Assembly: GCA_008704415.1 (NCBI GenBank)
Contig: VXIS01000038.1
Coordinates: 62,001-126,000 of the forward strand
Length of the DNA stretch: 64,000 nucleotides
DNA from: Sphaerosporella brunnea
Lineage: Eukaryota > Ascomycota > Pezizomycetes > Pezizales > Pyronemataceae
Direction of reading: 5' to 3'
Shown: in pieces, positions 1 through 10,520 of the stretch
Position numbering within the stretch: the stretch's first letter is position 1
Layout: each line of letters begins with the position of its first letter
Made by a program: the position numbers and the translations under genes
The notes under the pieces: generated by a model
Seen by the model: only the letters and a program-made list of their open reading frames with translations
What the model was told of the DNA's origin: nothing
The model's database searches: none

Positions 1-220
1 CTTATCGTCGTGGTGCCAACGATCACGACCTGCGTCAAGATGTGGAACATGACGAATCCCTCGACGACCTGCAACGGGCGGCCCACGAACAGCGCCGGCC
101 ACCAGCGCCGCTTCCTTATCGTCGTGGTGCCAACGATCACGACCTGCGTCAAGATGTGGAACATGACGGATCCCTCGACGACCTGCAACGGGCGGCCCAC
201 GAACAGCGCCAGCCACAGCG
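1..220. repeat. 114-bp in-frame direct duplication
   Basis: Bases 1-106 recur at 115-220 almost unchanged (for example gaatccc against ggatccc). The period of 114 bp is exactly 38 codons, so the duplication keeps the minus-strand reading frame of the edge gene and doubles a hydrophobic segment. More copies may lie beyond the left edge. Confidence 0.9.
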
Positions 221-413
221 TGGCCAGCCCAGCGTCGTTGGCCAGAGCGACGAGTGCTCTGGCCCAACGCGCGGGGTCGCCGCCGTGGCCGGGGTGCTCG
301 TCCGGGAACCATCCGTTGACGATCGCGGCTTCGCCCATGGTCAGGTGCACCTTGGCGTTGCCGAGTGGTGGCGCGATGTTGTGCTGGTTTTGGATGTAGC
401 GCATGGTCGCCAT
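1..413 (-). CDS. Unknown GC3-rich protein, C-terminus beyond left edge
   Basis: An uninterrupted minus-strand frame runs from ATG at 413 off the left edge (137 codons seen). Nearly every codon ends in G or C, which marks it as real coding sequence. The N-terminus is polar (MATMRYIQNQHN), then comes a Trp/Asp/His-rich stretch (GWFPDEHPGHGGDP), then hydrophobic segments (LATLWLALFVGRP and FHILTQVVIVGTTTI) that could be membrane or buried helices. A 38-residue unit containing LFVGRPLQVVEG is present twice. The frame stays open upstream of the ATG through LARSAYHK, so the true start may be an upstream exon. The upstream gene on the same strand stops only 48 bp away, so both could be exons of one gene. 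I do not recognise the family. Confidence 0.7.
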   Translation of the reverse strand, partial: MATMRYIQNQHNIAPPLGNAKVHLTMGEAAIVNGWFPDEHPGHGGDPARWARALVALANDAGLATLWLALFVGRPLQVVEGSVMFHILTQVVIVGTTTIRKRRWWPALFVGRPLQVVEGFVMFHILTQVVIVGTTTI

Positions 414-461
414 TTTGTGGTATGCGCTGCGTGCGAGGCTGCGACAGCTGTTAGCTAGTTC

Positions 462-1180
462 TCAGTGACCTAGTGAGGAGAATATACCTGAAAAATATGC
501 TCCTGCGATCGGATTGGGCGTTGAAGAAAGCCCTTGTGAGGTGTTGGGTGAACCCATGGCATTGAGGGGTCCTGCGAATACAGTCGGCATGGCAGACTGC
601 CCAGGCAATGTTCCCTCCGCCGATGGTATGGCGAACAGGGGTATTGAGTCGCCTGAGGCCGAATGGCGTCTGCCCATCTTGCGCTTCGCCTCGGGAGGAG
701 GAGGGCGATCGCGATCGCCCTGTTTGCAGTCAGCACCTAGAGTTTCAAATGTCGCTTCGCATTCTTAATACTTACATCTTCAGCGGAGTGTTTGTCCGGG
801 GAACAGATGCCAGCATTGCTGTTCGAAGGAGTGGCAGGGGATGATGCACGGAGTTTTCCCATCTTGGACGGGGGACTTCCAGCGATGCCGAGAGTCATGG
901 CTCTGGGTGCAGGTGAAGCATTTGGTGGTGTAGAGTTGTTGCCTGTCATATTGGAGTTGGCGACGTTGCCAGCCTTGCTGGTCAGACGGGTCGCGCTTGT
1001 GTTTAGCACTTGGCGAGGAAGTGGTGCACGCGTTTTTCCCATCTTCGACGGGCTACCTCCCGCCAAGGCGAGGTTCAATATTGTGAATGCAGGTGGTGGA
1101 GCGGGTGGTGGAGCGGGTGGGGCAGCAACAAAGGGTGGCCTGGTGGTATCGTCGATATAGGAACTGCCGCTGCACTTCAT
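462..1180 (-). CDS. Pro/Ser-rich unknown protein, two exons
   Basis: The model is exon 1 at 1180-776 (135 codons from ATG at 1180), a 56-nt intron at 775-720 (donor GTAAGT, branch CTGAC, acceptor CAG) and exon 2 at 719-462 ending in TGA: 220 residues. The intron contains in-frame stops and the two exon frames join in phase 0, which supports splicing. The protein is low complexity: a proline run (PPAPPPAPPPA), then two related motifs GGSPSKMGKTRAPLP and GSPPSKMGKLRASSP about 65 residues apart, then a basic PPPPEAKRKMGRRHS patch that could be a nuclear signal. The frame is open upstream of the ATG without another ATG. A possible 33-nt second intron after PIAGAYFS would fuse it to the edge gene; that is unproven. 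Function unknown. Confidence 0.65.
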
Positions 1181-1289
1181 GATGGTTCGTGTGGGTGTCG
1201 TTGCGTTGAGGTGGGTTTGGTTGGGTGGATTCAATTGGGATTGGATGGTTTGGCGACTGGAAGTTTGTCGTAGTAGGATTGGAGGTGTG

Positions 1290-1356
1290 AGGAAGGAAGG
1301 AAGGAAGGAAGGAAGGAAGGAAGGAAGGAAAAAAGGAAAAAAGGAAAAAAGGAAAA
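1290..1356. repeat. GGAA microsatellite grading into GGAAAA
   Basis: About ten GGAA units are followed by three GGAAAA-type units. The tract lies 110 bp upstream of the ATG of the two-exon gene, on its promoter side. Confidence 0.95.
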
Positions 1357-1450
1357 TGCGCTCGGGGGTGGGTTGGCTCGCGCGCCAAGGCGATTTTCGC
1401 CGACGTCAAAGTTCCAGTGCTAGCTCGCAGCTTCATATCAATCCAATTAT

Positions 1451-2560
1451 AAAAACCTTCGGCTATTTCACCCTATACCCCCCTCCAGCGACCTTAATTC
1501 ACAGTCTACCCTCCATATTGGATTATTTGACCCTCTACCCGTCAAGCAAGAGTATACGCGAATACTAACAACACCCCAACCATCGTAAATGCCCGTGGCG
1601 AAGATAAACACTCTGCTGTAATCCTGTTAAACTCATCGACTGCGCAAAGCACGAGAGCGAGTACAATACGTGCATTGTGGCCTACCCTACAACACGTACT
1701 CCAACGGACGGGAGCGCGCTGCACAGCCTGATTTTGCTGTTTTTGTTTTCAACCGTCGTTCACCCCACTGCGTTTACACTTCTTGGGGGTCCTGCCGGGG
1801 GAATACAACTCACTGGGGGCTCGCGCTCGTCTAACGGCGGCTCTGACATAAAATTACTTGCGTCAGAGTCAGTATCGCAGTTGTCTTCACTGTCCACCAA
1901 AATGCATCGTTGAATGCAGCGAACATGTTCTCTATCAATAGGGGAAATTTTTCGCTGTAGCTGTTGATTAACGTTCGGTTTTTGACGCAGGAGGGCATGT
2001 AATCAGATGAGGCCAGGTTCCGCCGGCGGATTAAAGCCACAGGGAATATCAGTAATCAGTATCTTGAGACCGCAAGCACGTGAAGGTCCTCATTTCGAGG
2101 TCGACAATGTAGACGATGTCTGATTGCGCCCACTTCGCACCGCCCATCATAGGTGAAGCGACTTGGATAAGGTAATCCACTTCAAAATACCATGATGCTT
2201 GTCGGATTGATTCACTGTGTCGGTGAAATCGTGCTTCGCACGTGCCCGTTGAGCTTTCTCACGCAGCTTAACCCGTGGACCCATCACCTTGTGATAGATA
2301 CCATCTAGCATATCAAGTACAGGCAGTTGACTGTAGCGGGATGAGCGGGTGAAGCAAGAAACACCGGTCTGCGTACCGCTGGTTGGTGAACCAGAAGCTA
2401 GTTAGTCGCGATGATGGCGGATGGCAGTTGTACAGCTCACAGTCCTTTGTTCTCGCTCGACGGGTTGAGGGGTAGAGGGCGCGATAATCTAATATGGGGG
2501 TAGACGGTGAATTACGGTCTCTGGAGGGGGGTATAGGGTGAAATAACCGAAAAACCCTTT
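1451..2560. mobile_element. 1.1-kb element with about 100-bp inverted termini
   Basis: The left arm (about 1451-1550) and the reverse complement of the right arm (about 2455-2560) align along roughly 95 bp. Shared blocks are TATTTCACCCTATACCCC, CCCTCCAG, TAATTCAC and CCCTCTACCC. This is the structure of a non-autonomous DNA transposon or foldback element. The interior has no intact gene; a minus-strand stretch at 1831-2040 (69 residues, ending LILCQSRR-like) is open but unrecognised. No clear target duplication was found, so the exact ends are uncertain. Confidence 0.7.
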
Positions 2561-2646
2561 CCACCTCATAACGAATGTTGGTGGATGAAAATGGAAGTCT
2601 TTTTTCCGAGTCATATCGTCTCATTCTTGCGTGACCAAGATTCCCT

Positions 2647-3148
2647 TTTGGGGGATTGCGACGATGGTTCGGCCGCCAGGTCACACAAGGCCCCAAGGGG
2701 TGGGGCCGGTCGGGCAGGTGATGTGGCAAGCCCGACAGGTTCGGGTCGGCATAAGAAACACCTGGATAGTCTCATCCGTAAGATTGTATCGACCGCTGGG
2801 AACTGTATCCTGGGAGAGGGGTTCTCAAATTCATCAGGTTGAGCGTATCCTGAGTGACTTGAAACAGCGGGTGGCGGAGATGGGGGGGTATCTGGGGGTC
2901 CTTCTGGTGGTTGAATCTGTATCCCGCGTTCATGTTTCTTTCCTCGATGTATGTGCAAGCAATAAACTACAGACGACTGGCGGGCCTGCCGGGCGCCGGG
3001 CACTTCTAGGCCTGGCGGGTGCTCGTAGGCGCCTGGGTCTCCATCCAAAGAGCCTCGTCCAAACGGGCCGTGATTTCAAAAGCCTGTTTCAATCAGTCCA
3101 GTTCAGGCCGCGATCAAACTCGGACTGGCCGAACTTCCGACAGCCTTG
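2647..3148 (-). mobile_element. hAT-type MITE, CAGGGCTGTC family, copy 3 (decayed)
   Basis: In reverse complement this matches the copies at 28041-28514 and 61116-61765 over most of its length: a CARGGCTGTC-like terminus, a TGATTGAAACAGGCTTTTG block, a GAGACCCAGGCGCCTA block, a purine/AG interior and a GGCGGCC-rich far end. It also shares an open peptide with the 61-kb copy (GAYEHPPGLEVPGAR against GAYGHPPGPEVPGAR, and SHSGYAQPDEFENP against SHSAYAQPDEFENP), perhaps a relic of a transposase N-terminus. Flanking 8-mers match at only 5 of 8 positions, so the target duplication has decayed or the ends are slightly off. Confidence 0.75.
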
Positions 3149-3737
3149 CCCACTGGCTCGTTGCCATCACTACTATGACATGGCTAGATTCGCATCTGCA
3201 AGCGGTTCAGGCAGCCACTTAACCCATTGTAAGTACGATAGAAAATTGTCGGCATATTATCAGTAGCAGTATCCGTGTATATGGCGGCAATAGTAGCGTG
3301 GCCGTAGAGCTACAATCGCAGATGTTTTCAGTTCCTGCCAGAGTGCAGTACCAGGATACCGCGGCAGAAGCCGGGCCACATGCACAGTGATAATGATGTC
3401 GGAACGTATATCAGTATATGTTGAACGTCACCATAGAGGCATGAGTGTGCATGCCAGAACCGCCAGGACCGCCACAGCTCTATCACATGTATCCATCGCC
3501 TTCGAAGCAGCTATTCCTGTCTGCGGCCATCAACTATTGCACATACTCAGGCTCTGACCAGCGTAGTTTGGAATCTTGAGTTTGTACGCGTGCTGGATCA
3601 AATCAAGAGACTGCATCGACAGAGCCGAAACGATGTGATATCTGCAGAGTCAAGAATACCCAACAAGACACACCGATTGTGACAATGTCTTGGGCAGAAG
3701 GCGTCACCTACCCGCGTATGAACGTGGTGGAGTGACG
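3149..3737. other. Gene-free interval
   Basis: I see no supported gene, only short open frames with many stops. A phrase near 3451 (ccagaaccgccagg) has relatives near 7091 and, inverted, near 16838, which suggests old dispersed repeat material. Confidence 0.5.
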
Positions 3738-3926
3738 ATCGAGACCTTCTTCGCACGGGGCTTTGTTGAGCGAGCAGCGTTCCAGGTCAGAGTGAGTCTT
3801 TGGCAACAGTCAGCGTGACGTCAAGTACAGCTTGCCTTCCAGTGCGCGCGCACCCTCCACTGGCAGTAGACATATTCTTAGCGTTGCGCTAAGAATAATC
3901 CCATAGCGCAGCACGTGACATGCGGA
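3738..3926 (-). repeat. Hairpin repeat family, copy 1 (reverse)
   Basis: Reverse-complemented, this segment aligns with 16567-16735 from GTCACGTGCTGCGCTATGGG through the hairpin and on through a GACGTCA...AGACTC...GAACGCTG block. The hairpin at 3873-3897 has an 11-bp perfect stem (TATTCTTAGCG with its complement) and a 3-nt loop. The alignment extends about 130 bp past the hairpin on one side and 25 bp on the other, so the hairpin is part of a longer repeat. Confidence 0.75.
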
Positions 3927-3943
3927 GCGGGTCTACCTGGCAC

Positions 3944-3960
3944 ACTAACCCTAACCCTAC
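3944..3960. repeat. Interstitial telomeric repeat (CCCTAA)
   Basis: Two and a half units of CCCTAA lie 18 bp outside the hairpin repeat. Two consecutive perfect units are not expected by chance in 64 kb, and several more occur in this window. Confidence 0.8.
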
Positions 3961-4299
3961 ATCCCGGAGCTGACCTGCGTGACTTGAAACCATGCATACC
4001 CCGTGAAACATCATTTTGTTAGCGGTGTGACTGCCTCTCCCTGCTACCTCGTCATTCTCCTCCCGCTGCTCTGCTGCTCCCCAGCTGGCGTAACCTTTTG
4101 CAATATGTCTGGAATCTTTCTCATCCTGCCAAGTGAATTGTTTCCGTGACGGTACCGCTCCAGGTGTTCCTCTACCACACAGCAGTGATTGAGGAGCGAA
4201 TCATCGGGCTTGTGGTCCGCAACCACCAGCGGCAGATTTCTGATGGGCGTGGTGAGCAAAGAATTTCATGCACAGGACACAAAATGGAGCATTGCAGCT

Positions 4300-4710
4300 C
4301 TAGTCGCTGAGGGGGTGGTTTGGGGTCACTGTGCAAGTGGAAACGATGGCGCATTTGTGTCCAAAGACAGTTTGCCAGGTGACAGACTGCGAGGGGCCCT
4401 GATACGGGCAGGATTGACGGTGTATTCTTATTATCGGGTGCATGCACGAAAGCGTGGTCATCGCAACTGCCCCCCGCCCGCCTGGGGTTTGATACTGCGT
4501 GAGCTCGCGACTATAATTAACCGGCCAACGCCTATCAGGTGCTGAGTTGACGGCCTTGAACACAATGCGCAGCAGCACGTTGGGATTGTAAATCACCTCG
4601 AGTTCCGTCTACTCCGCGCCGTGCGAGGCACGCAGTCTCAGTTGCTCGGCCAGGAGACGTTGATGTTGAAGCAGCAGGTTATAGGGTGGTCGTTTGAACA
4701 CTGCGCTCAT
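4300..4710 (-). pseudogene. Unknown protein with one in-frame stop
   Basis: From ATG at 4710 one minus-strand frame reads MSAVFKRPPYNLLLQHQRLL and onward, meets a single TAG at 4609-4611 after 33 codons, and then stays open for another 102 codons (IYNPNVLLRIVFKAVNS...). The composition on both sides of the stop (Leu/Gln helix, then a mixed domain) suggests one decayed gene. No family was recognised. It lies head to head with the DDE transposase remnant. Confidence 0.4.
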
Positions 4711-5108
4711 TACGCTCGTTTTGGTTTTGTCTTCGTTTGATCAGGCGGAAGGACGGGGGTTGCGACTTCTTCTTTTGCAATGTGATGGCGGCTTCAAAAC
4801 CAACCTGTGACCGTTTATTACCTGATTACCGCGTGAGGACGCTAAGACAACATTCCTCCCGTCCCCTAAATAAGATGCGCTCTGTAAGACTGATGGCGGC
4901 GCTTCCACCAGTCACGCAATGTCGTGATGTAATTAAAGACTCCCGACGATGGATTTGGAAAGCTTGCACCTTGTAAAATCGCGACGGCGTTGCTATGGCC
5001 AGCTACACAGCTCAGTCTTGTCTTCGGGTGAAATCTCCATTTTTTCCGCTGTTGGCTGCCCCCAAGCTCTTGAGACCACACACAGGACACCCGGAGCTAG
5101 CAACAGCG

Positions 5109-5614
5109 ATGGCGAGACCGAGCAAAAGAACCATCATTTCACGACAAGCTACAGCTATTCACAAGCGCAGGCGTCTGGCTGAGCCTGAATCACAGCAAAT
5201 CGCCGAGCCTGTGGTCCCGGACCTGGGCGAAGAGGTGGCTAAGGGAATGGAACGAGTCTTGCGGGAGCGTGGCTTGTGGATAGACGGTAAGCATGCACTG
5301 CCTGATGCCTACACTGACTGCTGACCGCAAGACTGCCTGCTACCGTGCAGTATCCCAGATCCAAACCACCGCCAGAAAACAAGGCGAAATACGAACCCCG
5401 AATGTGCTGAGGGGTCGAGGGCATGAACCGCTGTTCGAGGGCGATCCTATCTGCACAGTCAGATTTCAAGGGACAGCGAAGCCGGATTGATGAAGTGGTA
5501 GAACGTGCGGGATATCTCATTATTTACTATCCAAAATATGATTGTGAGATGAACTGGATAGAATATTACTTGTTTTGTTTCAATCATTCTGTATTCGGCC
5601 GCTTGCGGCCATGA
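5109..5614 (+). pseudogene. Decayed DDE-superfamily transposase
   Basis: The start MARPSKRTIISRQATAIHKR is a basic N-terminus of the kind seen in fungal DDE transposases. After a frame break the C-terminal end reads RSRIDEVVERAGYLIIYYPK followed by YDCEMNWIEYY. The motif (hydrophobic)-YPKY-x-CE-x-NWIE is the signature around the last catalytic glutamate of a DDE transposase family common in Agaricomycetes (family knowledge). The first two catalytic aspartates are not visible, and the typical length of several hundred residues is missing, so this is an internally deleted, frameshifted relic. Confidence 0.65.
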
Positions 5615-5617
5615 CAT
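5591..5617. repeat. GGCCGCTTGCGGCC palindrome repeat, copy 1
   Basis: A 6-bp-arm palindrome at 5597-5610 sits in the context TGTATTC...ATGACAT. The same core with the same flanks occurs at 30435-30448 and, inverted, at 53897-53910. Similarity to the 30-kb copy extends into the AAAAGAAGA tract on the right. Confidence 0.8.
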
Positions 5618-5894
5618 ATGTAAAAGAAGAGACTATGCTACCCCTTCGGCTGAGCCGACTACTGAGGCCTGCGGCTCTTCTAAGGAAATGACAAAGGAGA
5701 AGAGGTTCAGTGAAAAGAGTGAATCGAAAACCCAAAAAATCCTCCTCCAACCCTTCAATGAGAGTGATCCCTATATCGACTTGACGTGCTCACTCCCCAA
5801 CCGACCCACTACCATGTGCATTCCTCCGCCCGTATGCACGCCCGCTTTTCGCTGCCTACAACCATGATCCCACACGACCAACAAGACCAAATCG

Positions 5895-6125
5895 GTGGCG
5901 CCGGAGGAGTCCAAGTTACCGGCAGTCAAGTGTGGTGGTGCCTCTGCCTACCCGCAGAGGGGGCCCCTGTTACGGGTTGCGGACTTGTGTCGATCATATC
6001 GCTCGCACGCTTCGCACGATATAGTTCCGTTCCGTCTCGATGGGGGGCTCACTGCAAGCGCTATCGCCTTGCTTACTGGCGTTAAACGTTCATTCCGACG
6101 AGTTGCCATGCGGACTATCGGCTGA
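5895..6125 (+). pseudogene. Unknown open frame containing a dispersed 50-bp block
   Basis: A 76-codon frame ends in LTGVKRSFRRVAMRTIG and TGA. The last 50 bp (6074-6123) recur almost identically at 62706-62755, where the peptide reads LTGVKRSFRRAAMRTIG. Two of the visible differences are transitions. The conserved peptide suggests a coding relic copied to two places. No ATG-start model is certain and no family was recognised. Confidence 0.35.
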
Positions 6126-6129
6126 GGTT

Positions 6130-9100
6130 AATACTGAGTGGTAGCAAGCGAATCGGGGGGGCAAATGAGTTGTTCAATCGAAACCGTACCGGATGACGTG
6201 ACGATGGGGGCATGGATAGCAGCAGCTCAGGATTGATAAAAGTATGTAATAATATCTGTTGGAATGAATGCCTTCTGGATCATTGTCCGTGATTTCCTTC
6301 TCACGCGTAATGACGTACCAGCCCTAAGTTGCACTGCCTGTCCGTTTTCCTGAATCCCAATCATTCTTGGTATTCACGCACAATCTGGTACGTCCTCAGA
6401 AGGAGAGGTTGTCGCACGCTTATGGAGGGTGGTGGAAGCAGCGTCTCCTCTACGGACGCTGAATCTAGGATTTGGCGCGATCACTGACCCAGCACCATCT
6501 TTCCATCGTCAATGCGTCAGTCGCGCAACTTCTCACCACCGCGCCTCTGTAAGTAGATGAACATAACACATCAGGGCACCTAGCTTGGATAGCGAATCCT
6601 CGGTGTAAAAGCATTGTGACGGCTGAGACGAAAACCAGGCCAGTAGCGGAGCGGGAAATAATGTTCGTCTCGTCTGGGGTGAATACAAGGCCACCAGCTG
6701 CAGGCTGCGTGACACGGATAGTGTGTTGCATATTGAACGTTTTCTGAAGGCATGTTCGCGACCTAGGCAATATGAGGAGGCGCCATACGCCTTGAAAACG
6801 TCCATCATGTGGTTCTGCCATTCAGTTGACGTGCTATGCGGAGGGATGATGGGCGAGTCGCTGTTGTACCAGTCCTGTCCTCGTTTTAGCCCGTTAGCGG
6901 ATATAAATGGGGGCTGCATACCTTCAGCTCGTCACGTTCTCGGCGTGGAACCATATGAGTGCCGTACTTCGCGTCAGAGGTATTGCAACAGATATAACCA
7001 TCGTGTATGGCGTGAATATAACTCGACGCGCTCCGGCCAGGGGCCATCTACAGCAGCTCGAATGACAATTGCTCAGCGTTGGAGTATTGCGACATGCCAG
7101 AACCAACCACGCCAGCGTAGCAGGGCGTGACACCACAAGGCGTACCATTTCAGGAACAATGTTCATACCCACCACGTCTGGCGCGAACGTAGCCGACAAA
7201 AGGCCGGCAGGGCCATTGTGTAGATCGAGTGGTATCGGCGTGTTAACGTGTTTAGCAATATGAGTAGGGTCAAAATGCCAGCGGTCATGCACGCCGCGCT
7301 GGAATCCTTGCTGTGCTGGCGCTCGTTCTGTTCAGGCGTCCGTACCCGTGTCGCCCTCTGTTGGATCCACCTCAACAAGGCTTCCTCTTGTAGGTGATTT
7401 GGCTCTTGCAGACACCGCTGCTGCAGATGTCCACCAGTAACTTGTGCCCTGAAGCCAGATCGTGTCGCGGTGTATCCCATCACGACATCCCGAGGTATGG
7501 GGATCGCGGCCGCTGCCCGTGAAAACGACTGACCTCATGTCCTGTGGCAACCTGCATCGCTGGTGTGGCGGTGAAATCGGGGCAAGAACCTGGCTTAATA
7601 CTGCACTCAGAGAGTGAAAATGATCAGGGCGATCAGCGCAAAGATGCAGGAAGCGATGCATCTTTATGCAGGAAAACTCCGGGTGTGCTAGCTGCGTGTG
7701 CAGCGTAAAGCAAGTGAAAAGATAACATAGGAAAGGCCTTCCAGTACCTCTAAATCAACATCAAACACACGCCGGCAATCACTCCGCCCCAACCTGACCA
7801 ACCTTTTGGCCTCTCGTTGGGGAAGCGAGACAAACTCTGCTGCTCTGATTCGCTGACCTTCTGCTAGTTGTTGTCGGTGATGTATGGTTCATTCATTCGG
7901 TGTCCAGTGGAGCTATCAATACTGCAATGTGGTCTGTGCTTGTCCTTCATCATCATCGCCTCTCGACGATGTTTTCCAGGCCTTGAGCGGCTGCATTATT
8001 TTCCGCCGCTCAAGACCTGCACCATACGTAGCTTGTACAGTTCTCGAGCCGCTGTAGTCTTTGGAAGCCAGCGCAAGAGCTGTGAAATACACACTTCTGC
8101 ACCACACCGTGCAGGTCTTGAGTGGCCGAAGTTTTTTTCCGCAGCACAAGCCTATCGTTGAGGGCCTGAGCTGCTGGACTATGTTCAATGGTATTGAACA
8201 TTTCCTGAGGGCTTGTTGGCAGGTCCGCGATCGTGAGTAGGCGTTATATTCCTTCAGCTCGACAAGAGTCTTTCTGTGGCAGCTATTCTGCAAGTCGAAG
8301 GTATTGCAGGTCCTGAAGGTGCGCTTGAGCTTGTAGCTGCCCTCCAAAAATTGCAACATTGAGATACGGGATTCGATCCCCTATGGTTTCCGATCTAGCC
8401 TGTGGAACGACGGCTTCCTGCTTGTAGGACGATTAAACATTTTGATTTCGCGCAAATCCTGATCATTCGGGAGTTCCCGGTGTCGAAGATGTTGCAGCAC
8501 AGCAATCATCGACCAGCCGTGATCCGCCCGCTTGAACCAAAGCGACACGCGTGCGGTAACCCAACTGAGCGGTGCTGTGGTCTTGAACGATTGGATCCCA
8601 AATAGCTTCTGAAGTCAAGTAGTGATTAACAGGCAACGGAACTGGTCGAAGACACGGTGTGGAAGTACTGCGCCATCGACCAGACCAGCCATGACAGGGT
8701 ATAAGACCGCGAGACGCTAGGCCGGAGATTCAGGGACAGATCTGTTTCGCCGATTCGACGTCGAATCAGGCTCAGATTCGGCGGTGCGAACGCCCCTAAT
8801 AGTTATGATTGTAATGTCTGGTGTTACACGAACTGGTTACGGCATGGGCAGTGATCACGTCCTGTGCGCATGTTCACGCATTCGGGTTTATGTGTAGCGG
8901 CTACATACCTCCAAATCACCACGCTTCTTGCTGTGAGCCGCTGCTGCAATACTTGGGTTGATGTTGCAGCTGCAGACATGGTCGTGGCTGTTGATCTCTC
9001 TCCTATCCGCTTCAAATGTGCTTCGTCGATGCAGATCGCGGTGCGATTCCGTAACCTTTCGTGAGCTTATAAGATCCGCGGTTTCTCTGATGCAAATAAA

Positions 9101-10050
9101 CTCCTAAGCATTTGTGTATGAAACTTGATAAATACCAGGAGGACACCCAAGAACAGGTCACTGATCAAATCAGTATTTATTGAATAACAGTCGATACGAT
9201 CTGAATTGCTTGAAAGGCCGTATCGAAATTTGGTAAGTAAATACGTAACAAAAAACCATCGTAATTGTAATAATCTTACAGATTTTTCAAATCGCACATA
9301 TCACAGGGCGCTGTATATCAAAGTGACAGACATCCTGTCCGGCAGCGACGTGGGTCGCTGGTATTATGACGCAATCAGAATCATTGAGTGGCAGCAAACC
9401 GTCCAGTCTCGTGGTCTATAGCAGCCACCATCTGCGGTTCCTGCGGTATTATTAGCGCTGAGGCAGACAGGCATGAAAACAGCTGATACATACTCGCAGT
9501 AGTTCAAACCTCTGATTCTTGCTCTCGGCGATGCAAAAATATGGGCCGCTATGATATCGTGCAGCCATCACGGCTGGTAGTTTTTTGGCGCAAGATATTC
9601 GAACGATTCGTGTTACAGCAGTTGGAGACGTACACGGAATGCGATAAAGGATCCGGTGGATTGATGGACGCGGTGTACATGATTTTGAGGAGCAAAGATA
9701 TTCCAGGTTGTCGTCAAGCGCTGACCGCGTTGTCCGGATGATTGTGGGTCGCGACCAATTGTGGTGAGGTAAAACAGGATGCATTCAATTACCTGCGCTC
9801 ACAATTGACCAGCCCCACTACGGGGCCCTCGCGATCAAAGAATAAGACATACACGTATTCAATATAATGCGCCGATCCTATCATCGCTGGTGGTTGACAA
9901 TCTCGGAAGCAGGCCACGCACTCCACGCCGAAGATGGAACGCGAAGCTCTGCCTACAGTCTCCTATAAGGTGTTCGACCAGCACGTCAACGGGGTGAAAT
10001 ACCGCCGCGCATAGCAACGGTATTGGGGACCTCGATGCTACCATGAGGCA
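6130..10050. other. Gene-poor interval of 3.9 kb
   Basis: I find no frame with convincing coding features. At 8003-8021 and 8106-8124 lies an 18-bp inverted repeat (CGCTCAAGACCTGCAC against GTGCAGGTCTTGAG) with an 85-bp spacer, perhaps termini of a small element. The stretch 9060-9300 is AT-rich with a 76-codon minus-strand frame but has no recognisable protein similarity. Confidence 0.5.
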
Positions 10051-10059
10051 AGTTGTTAT

Positions 10060-10520
10060 TAGTCGGTTAGGCACTCACTTGCGCAGGTGATATTGAATAT
10101 TCTTAGTCTGGAGCTAAGAATATTTTGAAAACCTTATACTTTCACCACAAATTACTGTATTACCAGACGTGACTCGTTGACCATACATTGTTCTGTTACC
10201 AGACATTACTCCTTGACCAGACATCATGCCAATAGTTGGCTGAGCACTCAATTGCGCAGGTGATATTGAATATTCTTAATCTGGAGCTAAAAACATTTTC
10301 CGTGCTGTACGTATGCTAGGTGGAAACCTTACACGTTCACCACCCATTACGCAGTCACCAGACGTCACTCCTTCACCAGACGTCACTCCTTCACCAGACG
10401 TCACTCCTTCACCAGACCTCATTGAGTCACCGGACGCTATTCTTATACCAGACATGCTTTTTTCACCGCACGTCACTGCTTCACCACGTGGAATTCTCAA
10501 TAGGTTCTTGCCAATAGTTG
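10060..10520. repeat. Duplicated module with 18-bp tandem repeat and hairpin
   Basis: A module of about 175 bp occurs twice (about 10060-10235 and 10236-10520). Each copy starts with CACTCA-TTGCGCAGGTGATATTG, then a TTCTTAG hairpin (perfect at 10096-10124 with an 11-bp stem, degenerate near 10270), then units of an 18-bp repeat (TCACCAGACGTCACTCCT-like) that number about eight in the second module (10355-10495). The forward frame reads SPDVTPSPDVTPSP, but the flanks are not coding. Confidence 0.8.

Noticed and set aside
8360..8400. GATTCGATCCC looking like a tRNA B box
   Set aside because: No matching A box at the right distance and no cloverleaf could be drawn.
10355..10495. Regularly spaced short repeats resembling a CRISPR array
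   Set aside because: The 18-bp units are directly tandem with no spacers, and the genome shows spliceosomal introns; it is a minisatellite.
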